Source: Cellvibrio sp. OA-2007
GTDB taxonomy: Bacteria; Pseudomonadota; Gammaproteobacteria; Pseudomonadales; Cellvibrionaceae
Reading direction: 5' to 3'
NCBI RefSeq assembly: GCF_000953825.1
Contig: NZ_BBUL01000097.1
Coordinates: 1-64,000 of the forward strand
DNA: 64,000 nt
Position 1 is the stretch's first letter. Every line of letters begins with the position of its first letter. Both the position numbers and the translations under genes were made by a program. Of this stretch, positions 53,173-61,314 are shown piece by piece. The notes beneath the pieces are model-generated. The model made no database searches. It was not told the origin of the DNA and saw only the letters and a program-made list of their open reading frames with translations.

Positions 53173-53614
53173 TATTGATACTCCGCATAAAACTGGAAAT
53201 TTGATCACGAGTATAGGGCAGTGTCATACGCTTGCGATATTGAACAAATAACCAACGGCATGAAATTAACAATAGAATTTGCAATAAAAATACAGCTAAC
53301 AGACTCAACCCAACATGTGCACTCAGGGCAAAAACAAACCATGCGATTAATCCGGAAAAAGCACACCAACTCAATAGGATAATCGGCATCATTAGTAGCC
53401 ACAGCATGATTAGTTTTGGAAAACTTTTAACTGCCAGCAACAGTTCGGCACCAGCTAGATCCATCAAATCAATTGCAAACTTACTAAACTGCTTACCCAA
53501 TAACAGAGTTTGCTCTAAATCATCCACCCATTGCGGCTGAGCATTTTGATTTGAACCCTCCTCTTGGGGCGCTTGCGCCCCAAGAGGAGTTTCATTAATG
53601 TCATGGTTATTCAT
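53138..53614 (-). CDS. YqjE/holin-superfamily membrane protein
   Basis: The 158-residue protein has a soluble Gln-rich N-terminus (1-40), an amphipathic helix and two hydrophobic hairpin helices at about 68-92 and 97-117, then a basic C-terminus. This is the layout of YqjE-type proteins (phage-holin-superfamily label, not a phage gene here). Codons 9-19 (TPLGAQAPQEE) are written in a perfect 15-base palindrome, described separately. The gene lies 10 bases after the DUF883 gene. Confidence 0.75.
   Translation of the reverse strand: MNNHDINETPLGAQAPQEEGSNQNAQPQWVDDLEQTLLLGKQFSKFAIDLMDLAGAELLLAVKSFPKLIMLWLLMMPIILLSWCAFSGLIAWFVFALSAHVGLSLLAVFLLQILLLISCRWLFVQYRKRMTLPYTRDQISSFMRSINNEFNERHSTEK
53558..53589. 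repeat. Perfect 15-base inverted repeat inside a coding region
   Basis: CTCCTCTTGGGGCGC-TT-GCGCCCCAAGAGGAG forms a 15-pair hairpin with a two-base loop. On the messenger it begins about 25 bases after the start codon of the YqjE-like gene. It has the same form as the palindrome at 43689-43718. Confidence 0.85.
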
Positions 53615-53623
53615 GACTTATCC

Positions 53624-53917
53624 TTAGTGGCGGCGTTGTAACAAATGCGAAACCAGCCAGCCAGCGGCAAAAGCAACACCAACAGTAACCAGTGGTCGCG
53701 CTCTCACTACTTCTTCGGCTTTCTCTTCCAATTCGATTGCGCGAGCCTTACCTTCATTGAGGCGGACTTTTGCATTAGCAGCCGTTGCATTACCAATAGA
53801 GCCAACTGCATCGTAGATACTGGAAGTAGCCTCTTTAAATTGCGAGACAGCTTCTGCCATAGTGATGTCATTCAATTTTTCATCGACCGTATTTTTAACA
53901 GATGTTTGAGTAGCCAT
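53624..53917 (-). CDS. DUF883 (ElaB/YqjD) family membrane-anchored protein
   Basis: The 97-residue product has a helical, charged N-terminal part (about 1-70) and a C-terminal hydrophobic anchor with the Gly-rich family ending PLVTVGVAFAAGWLVSHLL followed by basic residues QRRH. ElaB and YqjD of E. coli are stationary-phase, inner-membrane proteins that bind ribosomes. It lies in a stress-type operon after the DUF1328 gene. Confidence 0.88.
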   Translation of the reverse strand: MATQTSVKNTVDEKLNDITMAEAVSQFKEATSSIYDAVGSIGNATAANAKVRLNEGKARAIELEEKAEEVVRARPLVTVGVAFAAGWLVSHLLQRRH

Positions 53918-53970
53918 GGATATTACCTCTTAAGTTGTTGAAAAATAATTGCCTTAGTGTTGCAACAATA

Positions 53971-54132
53971 CTAAAGGCGACGTCTACCGAAAATTAAAGA
54001 AAGAACAAATAACACAAGGAAAACAAAAAATAATATTTGTGCTATTCCGGTTGCCGCACCAGCAATACCGCCAAACCCTAAAAGACCGGCAATAATTGCA
54101 ACGACAAAAAAGACCAACGCGTAATAAAGCAT
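53971..54132 (-). CDS. DUF1328 (YtjA) small membrane protein
   Basis: I found this 53-residue frame by reading the minus strand. The product starts [20 protein letters not shown], then [12 protein letters not shown] and a second hydrophobic helix, ending IFGRRRL. That is the DUF1328/YtjA pattern: two membrane helices joined by a Gly/Ala turn. AAGGAG lies seven bases before the ATG. It is the first gene of the DUF1328-DUF883-YqjE-YqjK-like operon, and a sigma-54-like site lies 47-62 bases upstream. Confidence 0.9.
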   Translation of the reverse strand: MLYYALVFFVVAIIAGLLGFGGIAGAATGIAQILFFVFLVLFVLSLIFGRRRL

Positions 54133-54178
54133 AATACTCTCCTTTTAAGGCTCATAAATTAACCTTCAATGTATTACC

Positions 54179-54194
54179 TTCAAGTAGCGTGCCA
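54179..54194 (-). promoter_or_regulatory. Candidate sigma-54 promoter of the DUF1328 operon
   Basis: The minus strand reads TGGCACGCTACTTGAA. The first seven bases match the consensus perfectly and TTG is right, but the usual -12 C is A. Transcription would start near 54168, about 36 bases before the ATG. The lost C weakens the call. Confidence 0.45.
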
Positions 54195-54258
54195 AACAGC
54201 ACCAAAACACACTATTAGCGGTATTTTCGGCAATTAAAGTTATTATCAACCACAATAA

Positions 54259-54287
54259 TTGCATTATTTTTTGCAAATCTTGCATTA
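54259..54287. repeat. Three TTGCA-type direct repeats, possible activator sites
   Basis: TTGCATTA (54259), TTGCAAAT (54271) and TTGCATTA (54280) lie in one 29-base run. They fall 91-119 bases upstream of the predicted start of the DUF1328 operon. A TTGCAATATT inverted pair occupies a similar position before the lipoprotein gene. Confidence 0.45.
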
Positions 54288-54431
54288 ATTGGAAAACTTT
54301 ACATAAAAGGAACATCATTAATTCCCCCTACACAATCATCATCCAATTATTAGTACTTAATAAAATAAAAACCCTCCGCATAACGCTCCAGCTCACAATA
54401 ACGTGAAAAAAAATTACACTGCAATGTAAAC

Positions 54432-54463
54432 CTTTCAAAAAACAATAATATTTCTATTGAAAG
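54432..54463. repeat. Inverted repeat CTTTCAA-N18-TTGAAAG
   Basis: The two perfect seven-base arms lie 101-132 bases upstream of the predicted sigma-54 start of the BON-domain gene. That is the usual distance for an enhancer-bound activator, but the arms are short and AT-rich, so chance is possible. Confidence 0.4.
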
Positions 54464-54537
54464 CACGAACCAATAATCGTTTTATTTTTTAAAAAATATT
54501 TAGTAGCAGCAATCACTTAGCTATCAAATTTTGTTTT

Positions 54538-54553
54538 TGGCACAAAAAAAGCA
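54538..54553 (+). promoter_or_regulatory. Candidate sigma-54 promoter of the BON-domain gene
   Basis: TGGCACAAAAAAAGCA has a perfect TGGCAC and the GG and GC cores ten bases apart; the TT before GC is AA. Transcription would start near 54564, about 70 bases before the ATG at 54634. Confidence 0.55.
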
Positions 54554-54633
54554 AGAGACTGACTATGCGATTCATTGTGAACGCATCAATTCCACAACTT
54601 TTTTATTGCAAACACTATTCAAAGGAGCACACC

Positions 54634-55305
54634 ATGAAAAGTTCATTATTGAATTCAACCATTATATCTGTTGGCACTATCGCCTTAATCACCTCAATGT
54701 CGGTAGCAGCAGATAACAGTACCACCAATAGCAATAATGGTTATACCGAGAAAAGGACAGCCGCTGAATTCTGGGCGGACTTTAAACAGGACAGCAAACA
54801 AACCTGGAAAGATAGTAAGTCGGCGTTTAAAGATGGCTGGATTGAAAGCAAATTGGAAACGGCATTAATCCTTAACAAACATTTAAATCCATTTGAAATT
54901 GATATTAGCGTGGACAATAACACCGCGACACTGGAGGGCGAGGTAAGCTCAGATATCGAAAAGGAACTTGCTGAAAATATTGCGTTAGGTGTTGAAGGTA
55001 TTGATTCGGTGAGCAACAAGATCAGCGTAAATAGCAAGCCAACAAAAACCGCTAACGCCGCGCCATCCAAAAGTCGTAACTTTTCTCAATATGTGGACGA
55101 TGTTACGACAACCGCAGCCATCAAAACCGAGTTACTAGCATCCAAGAATGTGAAGGGGCTCAATATCGATGTAGACACATTGAACGATAAGGTAACTCTA
55201 TCAGGTAAGGTTTCATCTGCCGAAGAGAAAGCCCTAGCTCAAGCCATTGCAGCCAAACATGATGGAGTGAAAGGCGTTATCAACAATCTGCAGGTTAAGT
55301 CCTAA
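54634..55305 (+). CDS. Periplasmic two-BON-domain protein (OsmY-like)
   Basis: The 223-residue product has a signal peptide (cut after VAA, about residue 26) and two BON domains: about 68-133 (KLETALILNKHLNPFEIDISVDNN, LEGEVSSDIEKELAENIA) and 155-222 (AAIKTELLASKNVKGLNIDVDTL, SGKVSSAEEKALAQAIA). A charged helix with repeated WxxxK/D residues precedes the first. OsmY-type proteins act in the periplasm in osmotic and envelope stress. I use the ATG at 54634 with AAAGGAG upstream; a reading from 54565 would start upstream of the ribosome-binding site. Confidence 0.88.
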   Translation: MKSSLLNSTIISVGTIALITSMSVAADNSTTNSNNGYTEKRTAAEFWADFKQDSKQTWKDSKSAFKDGWIESKLETALILNKHLNPFEIDISVDNNTATLEGEVSSDIEKELAENIALGVEGIDSVSNKISVNSKPTKTANAAPSKSRNFSQYVDDVTTTAAIKTELLASKNVKGLNIDVDTLNDKVTLSGKVSSAEEKALAQAIAAKHDGVKGVINNLQVKS

Positions 55306-55337
55306 AAGGAGCGAGACTAGCAGAGTTGGGTAGTCAC

Positions 55338-55361
55338 TGCGGGGGGACAACCCCGCAGCCT
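55338..55361 (+). terminator. Hairpin after the BON-domain gene, possible terminator
   Basis: CTGCGGGG, a six-base loop, CCCCGCAG, but no T run follows. It may stop transcription weakly or protect the messenger end. Confidence 0.4.
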
Positions 55362-55519
55362 CATTTAGCTTACTAAACTCTTTAAATTCAAAGACTTAAT
55401 CGCCTATTGACGCAGTAGCCCCCTAACCGGCCTCCCCTCAAGTGCAATTTATTCTTTATCCCGCCAGTTGAATGGTTTAGTCTTAGCTTAACTGAAGCTG
55501 TACGAGACTCATATCCGCT

Positions 55520-56575
55520 TTGAACAATCACGTCATTAGCCCCGAATCCATTACCCATCAACTCAGCCTAGAACCGGGCGACAGTCGTCGTCTTGCCAGC
55601 CTTAATGGCTTACTTGGTCAGCACCTGCGCCAGATTGAAGAGCGTCTTGAGATTGAAATCCGCAATCGTGGTACAGAGTTTGAGCTAATCGGTTCCGCCA
55701 ATGCCACGCGCGCCGCTGCTGAGCTGCTACGCAACCTCTATAAGCACACTGAGCACAATGAGCTCACCCCCGATGAAGTGCACCTAGCACTGCAAACTTC
55801 AGGTATTGAACAACTTATGCAACAACTCGATAACGCTGAGTCAACATCCGTTGAAACTCAAGCCGGCTCCTCATCTATTGAAGACAGCAGCGATCAGGGA
55901 ATAACGCTAATTCGCACTAAAAAATGCACCATTAAACCGCGAGGCTTAAACCAACAGCGCTATGTACGCTCTGTACAAAAACACGACATTAACTTTGGCA
56001 TTGGGCCAGCGGGTACCGGCAAAACTTACCTCGCCGTTGCCTGTGCCGTTGAGGCTCTGTTGAAAAATGAAATCGAGCGCATTTTGTTGGTACGCCCTGC
56101 GGTAGAAGCCGGTGAAAAGCTCGGCTTCCTGCCCGGCGATCTTGCCCAAAAGGTCGATCCTTATTTACGCCCACTCTACGACGCACTATTTGAAATGCTC
56201 GGTTTTGATACTGTTGGCAAACTCATGGAACGCGGCGTGATCGAGGTTGCCCCGCTCGCATTTATGCGTGGCCGCACACTGAATAACTCCTTCGTCATTC
56301 TCGATGAAAGCCAAAATACAACGCGCGAACAAATGAAAATGTTCCTGACCCGCATCGGTTTTGGTACCACGGCAGTAATCACGGGCGACCCCACACAAAT
56401 CGATTTGCCACGGGGCATGGCCTCCGGCCTTCGCCATGCGATGGAAGTGCTGGATAAGGTCAATGGTATTAGCTTCACTAACTTTACCTCTAAAGATGTA
56501 GTGCGCCACCCTATAGTGCAACGCATCGTAGAAGCCTATGAAGCATTTGATCAACAGCAGCCGAAGCAAGACTAA
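55520..56575 (+). CDS. PhoH-like ATPase
   Basis: The 351-residue PhoH/YbeZ-type protein has an N-terminal KH-like part (about 15-90: [24 protein letters not shown]) and a RecA-like ATPase with Walker [12 protein letters not shown] and Walker [10 protein letters not shown], then [12 protein letters not shown]. It works with YbeY in ribosome and rRNA quality control. The only start I can find is a TTG at 55520. A TGA lies in frame 27 bases upstream with no ATG or GTG after it. No clear Shine-Dalgarno is seen, so expression may be low. It is first in phoH-ybeY-corC-lnt. Confidence 0.93.
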   Translation: MNNHVISPESITHQLSLEPGDSRRLASLNGLLGQHLRQIEERLEIEIRNRGTEFELIGSANATRAAAELLRNLYKHTEHNELTPDEVHLALQTSGIEQLMQQLDNAESTSVETQAGSSSIEDSSDQGITLIRTKKCTIKPRGLNQQRYVRSVQKHDINFGIGPAGTGKTYLAVACAVEALLKNEIERILLVRPAVEAGEKLGFLPGDLAQKVDPYLRPLYDALFEMLGFDTVGKLMERGVIEVAPLAFMRGRTLNNSFVILDESQNTTREQMKMFLTRIGFGTTAVITGDPTQIDLPRGMASGLRHAMEVLDKVNGISFTNFTSKDVVRHPIVQRIVEAYEAFDQQQPKQD

Positions 56576-56576
56576 A

Positions 56577-57044
56577 ATGGCTCATCAAATCGACATTGAA
56601 AGCAATAGCCAAAGCCAGCTGATCCCCGCCCTGAGCGAGATTGAACGCTGGATTGAAGCGGCCCTGCAAAGTCAAGATCTTGAAAATACTGAAGTCAGTA
56701 TTTATATCGTTGATGAAGAAGAAGGGCAGGAACTAAATTCGCAGTATCGTGGCAGAGATTATCCTACTAATGTGCTCTCCTTCCCTGCCGACATCCCTGA
56801 GGAAGTCGGCACTCCATTGCTAGGTGACCTAGTAGTGTGTGCTCCGGTTGTAGAGCGCGAAGCTCAAGAGCAGAACAAGGCCTTAGCCGCCCACTGGGCA
56901 CATATGCTGGTGCACGGCACCCTGCACTTGATTGGCTTCGATCATATCGATGATGGCGAAGCAGAAGAAATGGAGTCACTGGAAACCCAAATCATCATCG
57001 GTTTGGGGTATCCTGCCCCCTATCAAGACATCACTGAAGAATAA
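56577..57044 (+). CDS. ybeY: Endoribonuclease/rRNA maturation factor YbeY
   Basis: The 155-residue protein has the zinc-binding signature [18 protein letters not shown] (three His of H-x3-H-x5-H) and the NVLSFPAD motif. YbeY matures 16S rRNA 3' ends and takes part in ribosome quality control. I use the ATG at 56577, one base after the phoH stop; the longer reading from 56538 overlaps phoH. Confidence 0.95.
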   Translation: MAHQIDIESNSQSQLIPALSEIERWIEAALQSQDLENTEVSIYIVDEEEGQELNSQYRGRDYPTNVLSFPADIPEEVGTPLLGDLVVCAPVVEREAQEQNKALAAHWAHMLVHGTLHLIGFDHIDDGEAEEMESLETQIIIGLGYPAPYQDITEE

Positions 57045-57065
57045 AAAACCTTGGGAAATTACATC

Positions 57066-57923
57066 ATGTCGGACGACCATCCGAGTAGCATCACTACTGA
57101 AAAACACGAACGATCATGGCTGGATAAATTGCTCCATGCATTCAGCGCGGAACCTAAGTCCCGCGATGAACTACTGGAAATTATTAAAGATGCCGCTGAT
57201 AACCAATTGCTGGATCAGGAAGCACTGAGCATTATCGAGGGCGCACTGGATGTATCTTCTCTGCAAGCGCGCGAAATTATGGTGCCGCGCTCGCACATAG
57301 TTGCAATCCGCCTCGACGACACGCCACAAGAATATTTGCCGCAACTTATCGAATCCGGTCACTCACGTTTTCCAGTTATCGGCGAAAATATTGACGACAT
57401 TAAAGGTATATTACTCGCTAAAGATCTGTTACCTCTCGCGTTAAAAGGCACAGATAATTTTAATCTTGAAACCATTCTGCGCCCCGCCACCATTATTCCC
57501 GAAAGTAAACGCGTCAACGTGTTACTACGCGAATTTCGCGAAAATCGCTACCACATGGCGCTGGTAATGGATGAGTATGGGGGCATTACCGGGCTGCTCA
57601 CCATTGAAGATATTCTGGAAGAAATTGTCGGCGAAATTGAAGATGAAACAGACGAACAAGAAGAAGCCACCGACTTTATCAAACGCGTCAGTGAAAATGA
57701 TTACATCATTAAAGCCTTGACCCCCATCGAAGACTTCAACGATTTTTTCAATAAAGAGTTAAGCGATGAAGACTTCGACACCATTGGCGGCATACTGATG
57801 CAAGAATTTGGTCACCTACCAAAACGCAATGAAGTTGTGCAAATGGACAATATGCAATTCCGCGTACTCTATGCGGATAATCGCCAAATTCACTTGTTGC
57901 GACTGACAGTGCTTAACGACTAA
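57066..57923 (+). CDS. corC: Magnesium/cobalt efflux-type protein CorC
   Basis: The 285-residue cytoplasmic protein has two CBS domains (about 68-125: IMVPRSHIVAI ... SRFPVIGENIDDIKGILLAKDLL; and 130-185: HMALVMDEYGGITGLLTIEDILEEIVGEI) and a C-terminal CorC/HlyC transporter-associated domain. It belongs to the YbeX/CorC group linked to magnesium and cobalt homeostasis and, with YbeY, to ribosome metabolism. I use the ATG at 57066. A terminator follows although lnt is only 80 bases on. Confidence 0.94.
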   Translation: MSDDHPSSITTEKHERSWLDKLLHAFSAEPKSRDELLEIIKDAADNQLLDQEALSIIEGALDVSSLQAREIMVPRSHIVAIRLDDTPQEYLPQLIESGHSRFPVIGENIDDIKGILLAKDLLPLALKGTDNFNLETILRPATIIPESKRVNVLLREFRENRYHMALVMDEYGGITGLLTIEDILEEIVGEIEDETDEQEEATDFIKRVSENDYIIKALTPIEDFNDFFNKELSDEDFDTIGGILMQEFGHLPKRNEVVQMDNMQFRVLYADNRQIHLLRLTVLND

Positions 57924-57948
57924 GTTAACTAAAGTGATATCAACAACA

Positions 57949-57974
57949 ATCCCGCCAACCGGCGGGATTTTTTT
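57949..57974 (+). terminator. Rho-independent terminator between corC and lnt
   Basis: AATCCCGCC, loop AACC, GGCGGGATT and a run of T. It lies 26 bases before the lnt start and suggests that some transcripts end after corC. Confidence 0.88.
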
Positions 57975-58000
57975 AACCAAACACATAACAGATAATATCT

Positions 58001-59539
58001 ATGCCGGATAAAATCCTGAACTTATCACAGCCAATCGCCTTAATCATCGCACTTATCAGCGGCGCATTAATTACGTTGAGTTTTGCCCCTTTTAACATTT
58101 GGCCAATTGCCCTCCTCAGCCTAACCACCCTCGCGCTCTTATTAAAAGAACAATCATTCAAATCTATCCTATGGCGCAGCTTTGCTTTTGGTGTGGGGTT
58201 TTACAGCGCAGGCATTCACTGGATTTATGTGAGCATCCATAACTTCGGCGGCGCATCTCCGATGCTTGCAGGTTTTTTGGTTTTTATATTTGCTTGTATT
58301 ATGGCAGTTGTTTTTACCCTGCCCTTTTATGTTTTTGCTCGCTGGTTTAATCGTCACGCTCTTGGATTAATAATTGCTCTGCCTGCCTGCTGGCTACTTG
58401 GGGAATGGATGCGCACCTGGTTGCTAACCGGATTCCCCTGGCTATTTTTAGGCTATGCGCATTTAAATTCACCGCTGACAGGATGGGCGCCAATCACAGG
58501 GGTGATGGGTATCAGCTTTATTCTTGTAATGAGCGCCGGCACACTTGCCGAATGGATATGGAAAGTAAAAGGCCAACCAACAAAAAAAATATCGCTAATT
58601 ATTGCCAGTTTAAGCTGCGTGGCATTTTGGACTGCAGGCGCCAGCTTAAAAAATATCACCTGGGCAGAGCCAGATACTGCGCCGATAAAAATCGGCATGG
58701 TGCAACCCAATATCGATCAAAGCACCAAACTCAGCTTTAATCAGGACACCACTATCGCCGCACTCGATCAATTGCGTGATCTCAGCACCGACTTATGGAC
58801 GAATGATTGGGTAATCTGGCCAGAGGCAGCAATTCCGACATCGCTTACTTATCAGGATGCACTGCCTTTTTTAGAGGAAATAAACAGCAAAGCCAGCGAA
58901 CACAGTGCCGCATTATTTACCGGTGTAATTTATGAAGACCGCGCCAAACAAAAATACTACAACTCCATTGCCGGGCTGGGTGAGGGCTATGGCTTTTATC
59001 ACAAACGCCGCCTAGTGCCCTTTGGTGAATACCTGCCCTTTCCAAATCAAGTACGCGGCTTGATTGAATTTTTTAACTTACCCACATCATTTATTCATTT
59101 GGGACCACAAGACCAGCATGGACTTATCGCAAAAGGAGTGCGTATCACTCCTGCAATTTGTTATGAAATTGTCTACCCGGATTTAATCGCCCAAGCAGCG
59201 AAAGAAACACAAGTACTATTAAGCGTGAATAATCTCGGCTGGTTTCTCGACTCAATTCAGTCGAAACAATTTATGCAAATGGCACAAATGCGCGCACTTG
59301 AGACGGGACGCTATCTGGTTTACAGCACCAATAATGGCCCGAGCGCGATTATCGACAACCACGGAAAAATCCTCAACCACAGCGATTCATTCAAGGCGCA
59401 AACCTTTACAGGTGTGATTTATGCTGTAAAAGATTGGACACCGTTTATGGTGTACGGCAGCGGGCCGCTCGCTATATTGTCAACCCTGCTACTGCTAAGC
59501 CTGAGCACGCCTTTATTACTCAAGCGCCAAGAGCAATAG
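58001..59539 (+). CDS. lnt: Apolipoprotein N-acyltransferase Lnt
   Basis: Lnt adds the third acyl chain to lipoproteins in the inner membrane. The 512-residue protein has seven or eight membrane helices and a periplasmic nitrilase-like domain. The catalytic triad is visible as Glu in VIWPEAAIP, Lys in YHKRRLVPFGEYLPF and Cys in PAICYEIVYPD. The final hydrophobic helix lies at about 485-507. It follows corC as usual in gammaproteobacteria. Confidence 0.95.
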   Translation: MPDKILNLSQPIALIIALISGALITLSFAPFNIWPIALLSLTTLALLLKEQSFKSILWRSFAFGVGFYSAGIHWIYVSIHNFGGASPMLAGFLVFIFACIMAVVFTLPFYVFARWFNRHALGLIIALPACWLLGEWMRTWLLTGFPWLFLGYAHLNSPLTGWAPITGVMGISFILVMSAGTLAEWIWKVKGQPTKKISLIIASLSCVAFWTAGASLKNITWAEPDTAPIKIGMVQPNIDQSTKLSFNQDTTIAALDQLRDLSTDLWTNDWVIWPEAAIPTSLTYQDALPFLEEINSKASEHSAALFTGVIYEDRAKQKYYNSIAGLGEGYGFYHKRRLVPFGEYLPFPNQVRGLIEFFNLPTSFIHLGPQDQHGLIAKGVRITPAICYEIVYPDLIAQAAKETQVLLSVNNLGWFLDSIQSKQFMQMAQMRALETGRYLVYSTNNGPSAIIDNHGKILNHSDSFKAQTFTGVIYAVKDWTPFMVYGSGPLAILSTLLLLSLSTPLLLKRQEQ

Positions 59540-59576
59540 CTGCATTTCTCTTCCACACCCAAAACAGGAGACCACA

Positions 59577-60089
59577 ATGACAATCTATTTTGCTTCAGAC
59601 ACATGCTGGCTCGGTACTATTTTGGTAGCACAAAGCGAAAAAGGAGTGTGCGCTATTTTGTTAGGGGATAACCGGCAATCTTTAGTAGCTGACCTACAAA
59701 AACGTTTCCATCACATAAGACTGGTAGAAGCTGATAGCAGCCTACAAAAAACAATGAGCCAGATTATTGGAGCAATTGAAAACCCCAAGCTTCCAGTGGC
59801 AACTTCATTGGATATTCACGGCACGCCATTTCAGCAACGGGTATGGCAAGCACTGCAACAAATCCCCACTGGTGAAACCCGGAGTTACAGCGAGATCGCA
59901 GCGGCGATTAACGCACCAAAATCAGTGCGGGCTGTAGCCACGGCCTGCGCAGCAAATCCTATCGCCGTTATTATTCCCTGCCACAGAGTCCTACGTAGAG
60001 ATGGCAGCCTATCCGGCTATCGCTGGGGCTTAGAGCGCAAGGAAAAACTATTACGAAGGGAAGCGATATACAAAACCGATTCAGTTTAA
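59577..60089 (+). CDS. Methylated-DNA-protein-cysteine S-methyltransferase (Ogt/Ada C-terminal type)
   Basis: The 170-residue repair protein takes alkyl groups from O6-alkylguanine onto its active Cys in IPCHRVLRRDGSLSGYRWG (PCHRV). The helix-turn-helix region SYSEIAAAI and the Arg finger RAVATACAANP are present. It closely resembles the C-terminal half of Ada, without the Ada regulatory domain. It could be named ogt, but Ada-like origin is possible. Confidence 0.92.
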   Translation: MTIYFASDTCWLGTILVAQSEKGVCAILLGDNRQSLVADLQKRFHHIRLVEADSSLQKTMSQIIGAIENPKLPVATSLDIHGTPFQQRVWQALQQIPTGETRSYSEIAAAINAPKSVRAVATACAANPIAVIIPCHRVLRRDGSLSGYRWGLERKEKLLRREAIYKTDSV

Positions 60090-60111
60090 AGCGGAAAAAA
60101 CAGTAACCAAT

Positions 60112-60142
60112 AAAAAGCCCAAGCATTTAGCCTGGGCTTTTT
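60112..60142. terminator. Bidirectional rho-independent terminator
   Basis: AAAAAGCCCA, an eleven-base loop, TGGGCTTTTT. It serves the methyltransferase gene on the plus strand and rpoS on the minus strand. Confidence 0.88.
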
Positions 60143-60165
60143 AAGAACATCACTAGTCAAGCGAT

Positions 60166-61167
60166 TTAAACACTAAATAAAGCCGCGCTGTCTAAACCTT
60201 GTTTTTCCATTATATCGCGCAAACGTTTTAATGCTTCTACTTGAATTTGACGAACACGCTCACGAGTCAAGCCTATTTCAAGCCCCACCTCTTCAAGTGT
60301 ACTTACCTCATAACCACGCAAACCAAAACGGCGCGCAAGCACCTCACGCTGTTTTTCAGTCAACTCATCCAACCAATGATCAAGACTGGTGGTCAAATCT
60401 GCATCCTGCAAAAGTGCAGCAGGGTCTGACACATGAGTGTCGGCAATGGTATCTACAATGGCGCGGTCTGAAGAGTTTCCAATAGGCGCATCTATTGATG
60501 TCACACGCTCATTCAGACTCAGCATGTGTTCAACATCAGCTACAGGCTTATCAAGCAGATTGGCAATTTCTTCCGGTGTTGGTTCATGATCCAACTTTTG
60601 CGACAACTCACGTGCTGCACGCAAATAAATATTTAATTCTTTTACCACATGAATTGGCAAACGGATTGTGCGAGTCTGATTCATAATCGCACGTTCAATT
60701 GTTTGGCGAATCCACCAAGTAGCGTAGGTTGAAAAGCGGAAGCCGCGCTCTGGGTCAAACTTCTCAACAGCACGAATCAAACCCAAATTTCCCTCTTCAA
60801 TTAAATCGAGAAGAGCCAGACCACGGTTAACATAACGACGGGAGATTTTTACAACCAGACGAAGATTACTTTCGATCATACGCTTGCGCGCTGCTTCTTC
60901 GCCCTTTAACGCTTTGCGAGCGAAGAACACTTCTTCTTCGGCACTCAGCAGAGGGGAAAATCCAATTTCATTTAAATATATCTGGGTAGCATCAAGTGTC
61001 TTGTTGTACTTATCATCAATGATTCGCTCGCTTGTGCTCGATGATGAAGACTTAGGAGACTCATCTTCTTCAGCCAACAATAATTCTGCTTCATCCAACT
61101 CTGCATCTGGAGCAATAAACACATCATCGCGATCAAATGTAGTTGTATCCCTATTTTGTAAAGTCAT
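60166..61167 (-). CDS. rpoS: Stationary-phase sigma factor RpoS
   Basis: The 333-residue sigma factor has region 1.2 ([20 protein letters not shown]), region 2 ([58 protein letters not shown]), region 3 and region 4 ([41 protein letters not shown]). The serine-rich acidic N-terminus is a little longer than in E. coli. Its position downstream of nlpD on the same strand confirms the identity. A promoter within nlpD is usual but I could not pick one by eye. Confidence 0.96.
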   Translation of the reverse strand: MTLQNRDTTTFDRDDVFIAPDAELDEAELLLAEEDESPKSSSSSTSERIIDDKYNKTLDATQIYLNEIGFSPLLSAEEEVFFARKALKGEEAARKRMIESNLRLVVKISRRYVNRGLALLDLIEEGNLGLIRAVEKFDPERGFRFSTYATWWIRQTIERAIMNQTRTIRLPIHVVKELNIYLRAARELSQKLDHEPTPEEIANLLDKPVADVEHMLSLNERVTSIDAPIGNSSDRAIVDTIADTHVSDPAALLQDADLTTSLDHWLDELTEKQREVLARRFGLRGYEVSTLEEVGLEIGLTRERVRQIQVEALKRLRDIMEKQGLDSAALFSV

Positions 61168-61314
61168 TTTTCAGCCCCTTATATCAATTTTTTATTTAAC
61201 CGGCTGGCTTTTTATAAGTCATCCAGCTCGCTCAAGCTGTACCTTTAACATAGATGCCATATGTTGCCAGGTATTTATCCACAAGTTCCCGTTCTAACTT
61301 ATGAATATGACACT

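Larger units (their letters stand above)
54133..54537. other. AT-rich divergent regulatory region without a gene
   Basis: This 400-base stretch between the DUF1328 and BON-protein genes has no supported reading frame. It holds a sigma-54-like site at 54179-54194, three TTGCA repeats at 54259-54287 and an inverted repeat CTTTCAA/TTGAAAG at 54432-54463. The composition is markedly AT-rich compared with its neighbours. Confidence 0.7.

Noticed and set aside
53138-53614. Prophage holin
   Set aside because: The membrane topology fits the holin superfamily label, but neighbours are DUF883 and DUF1328 stress genes and no phage gene is present.
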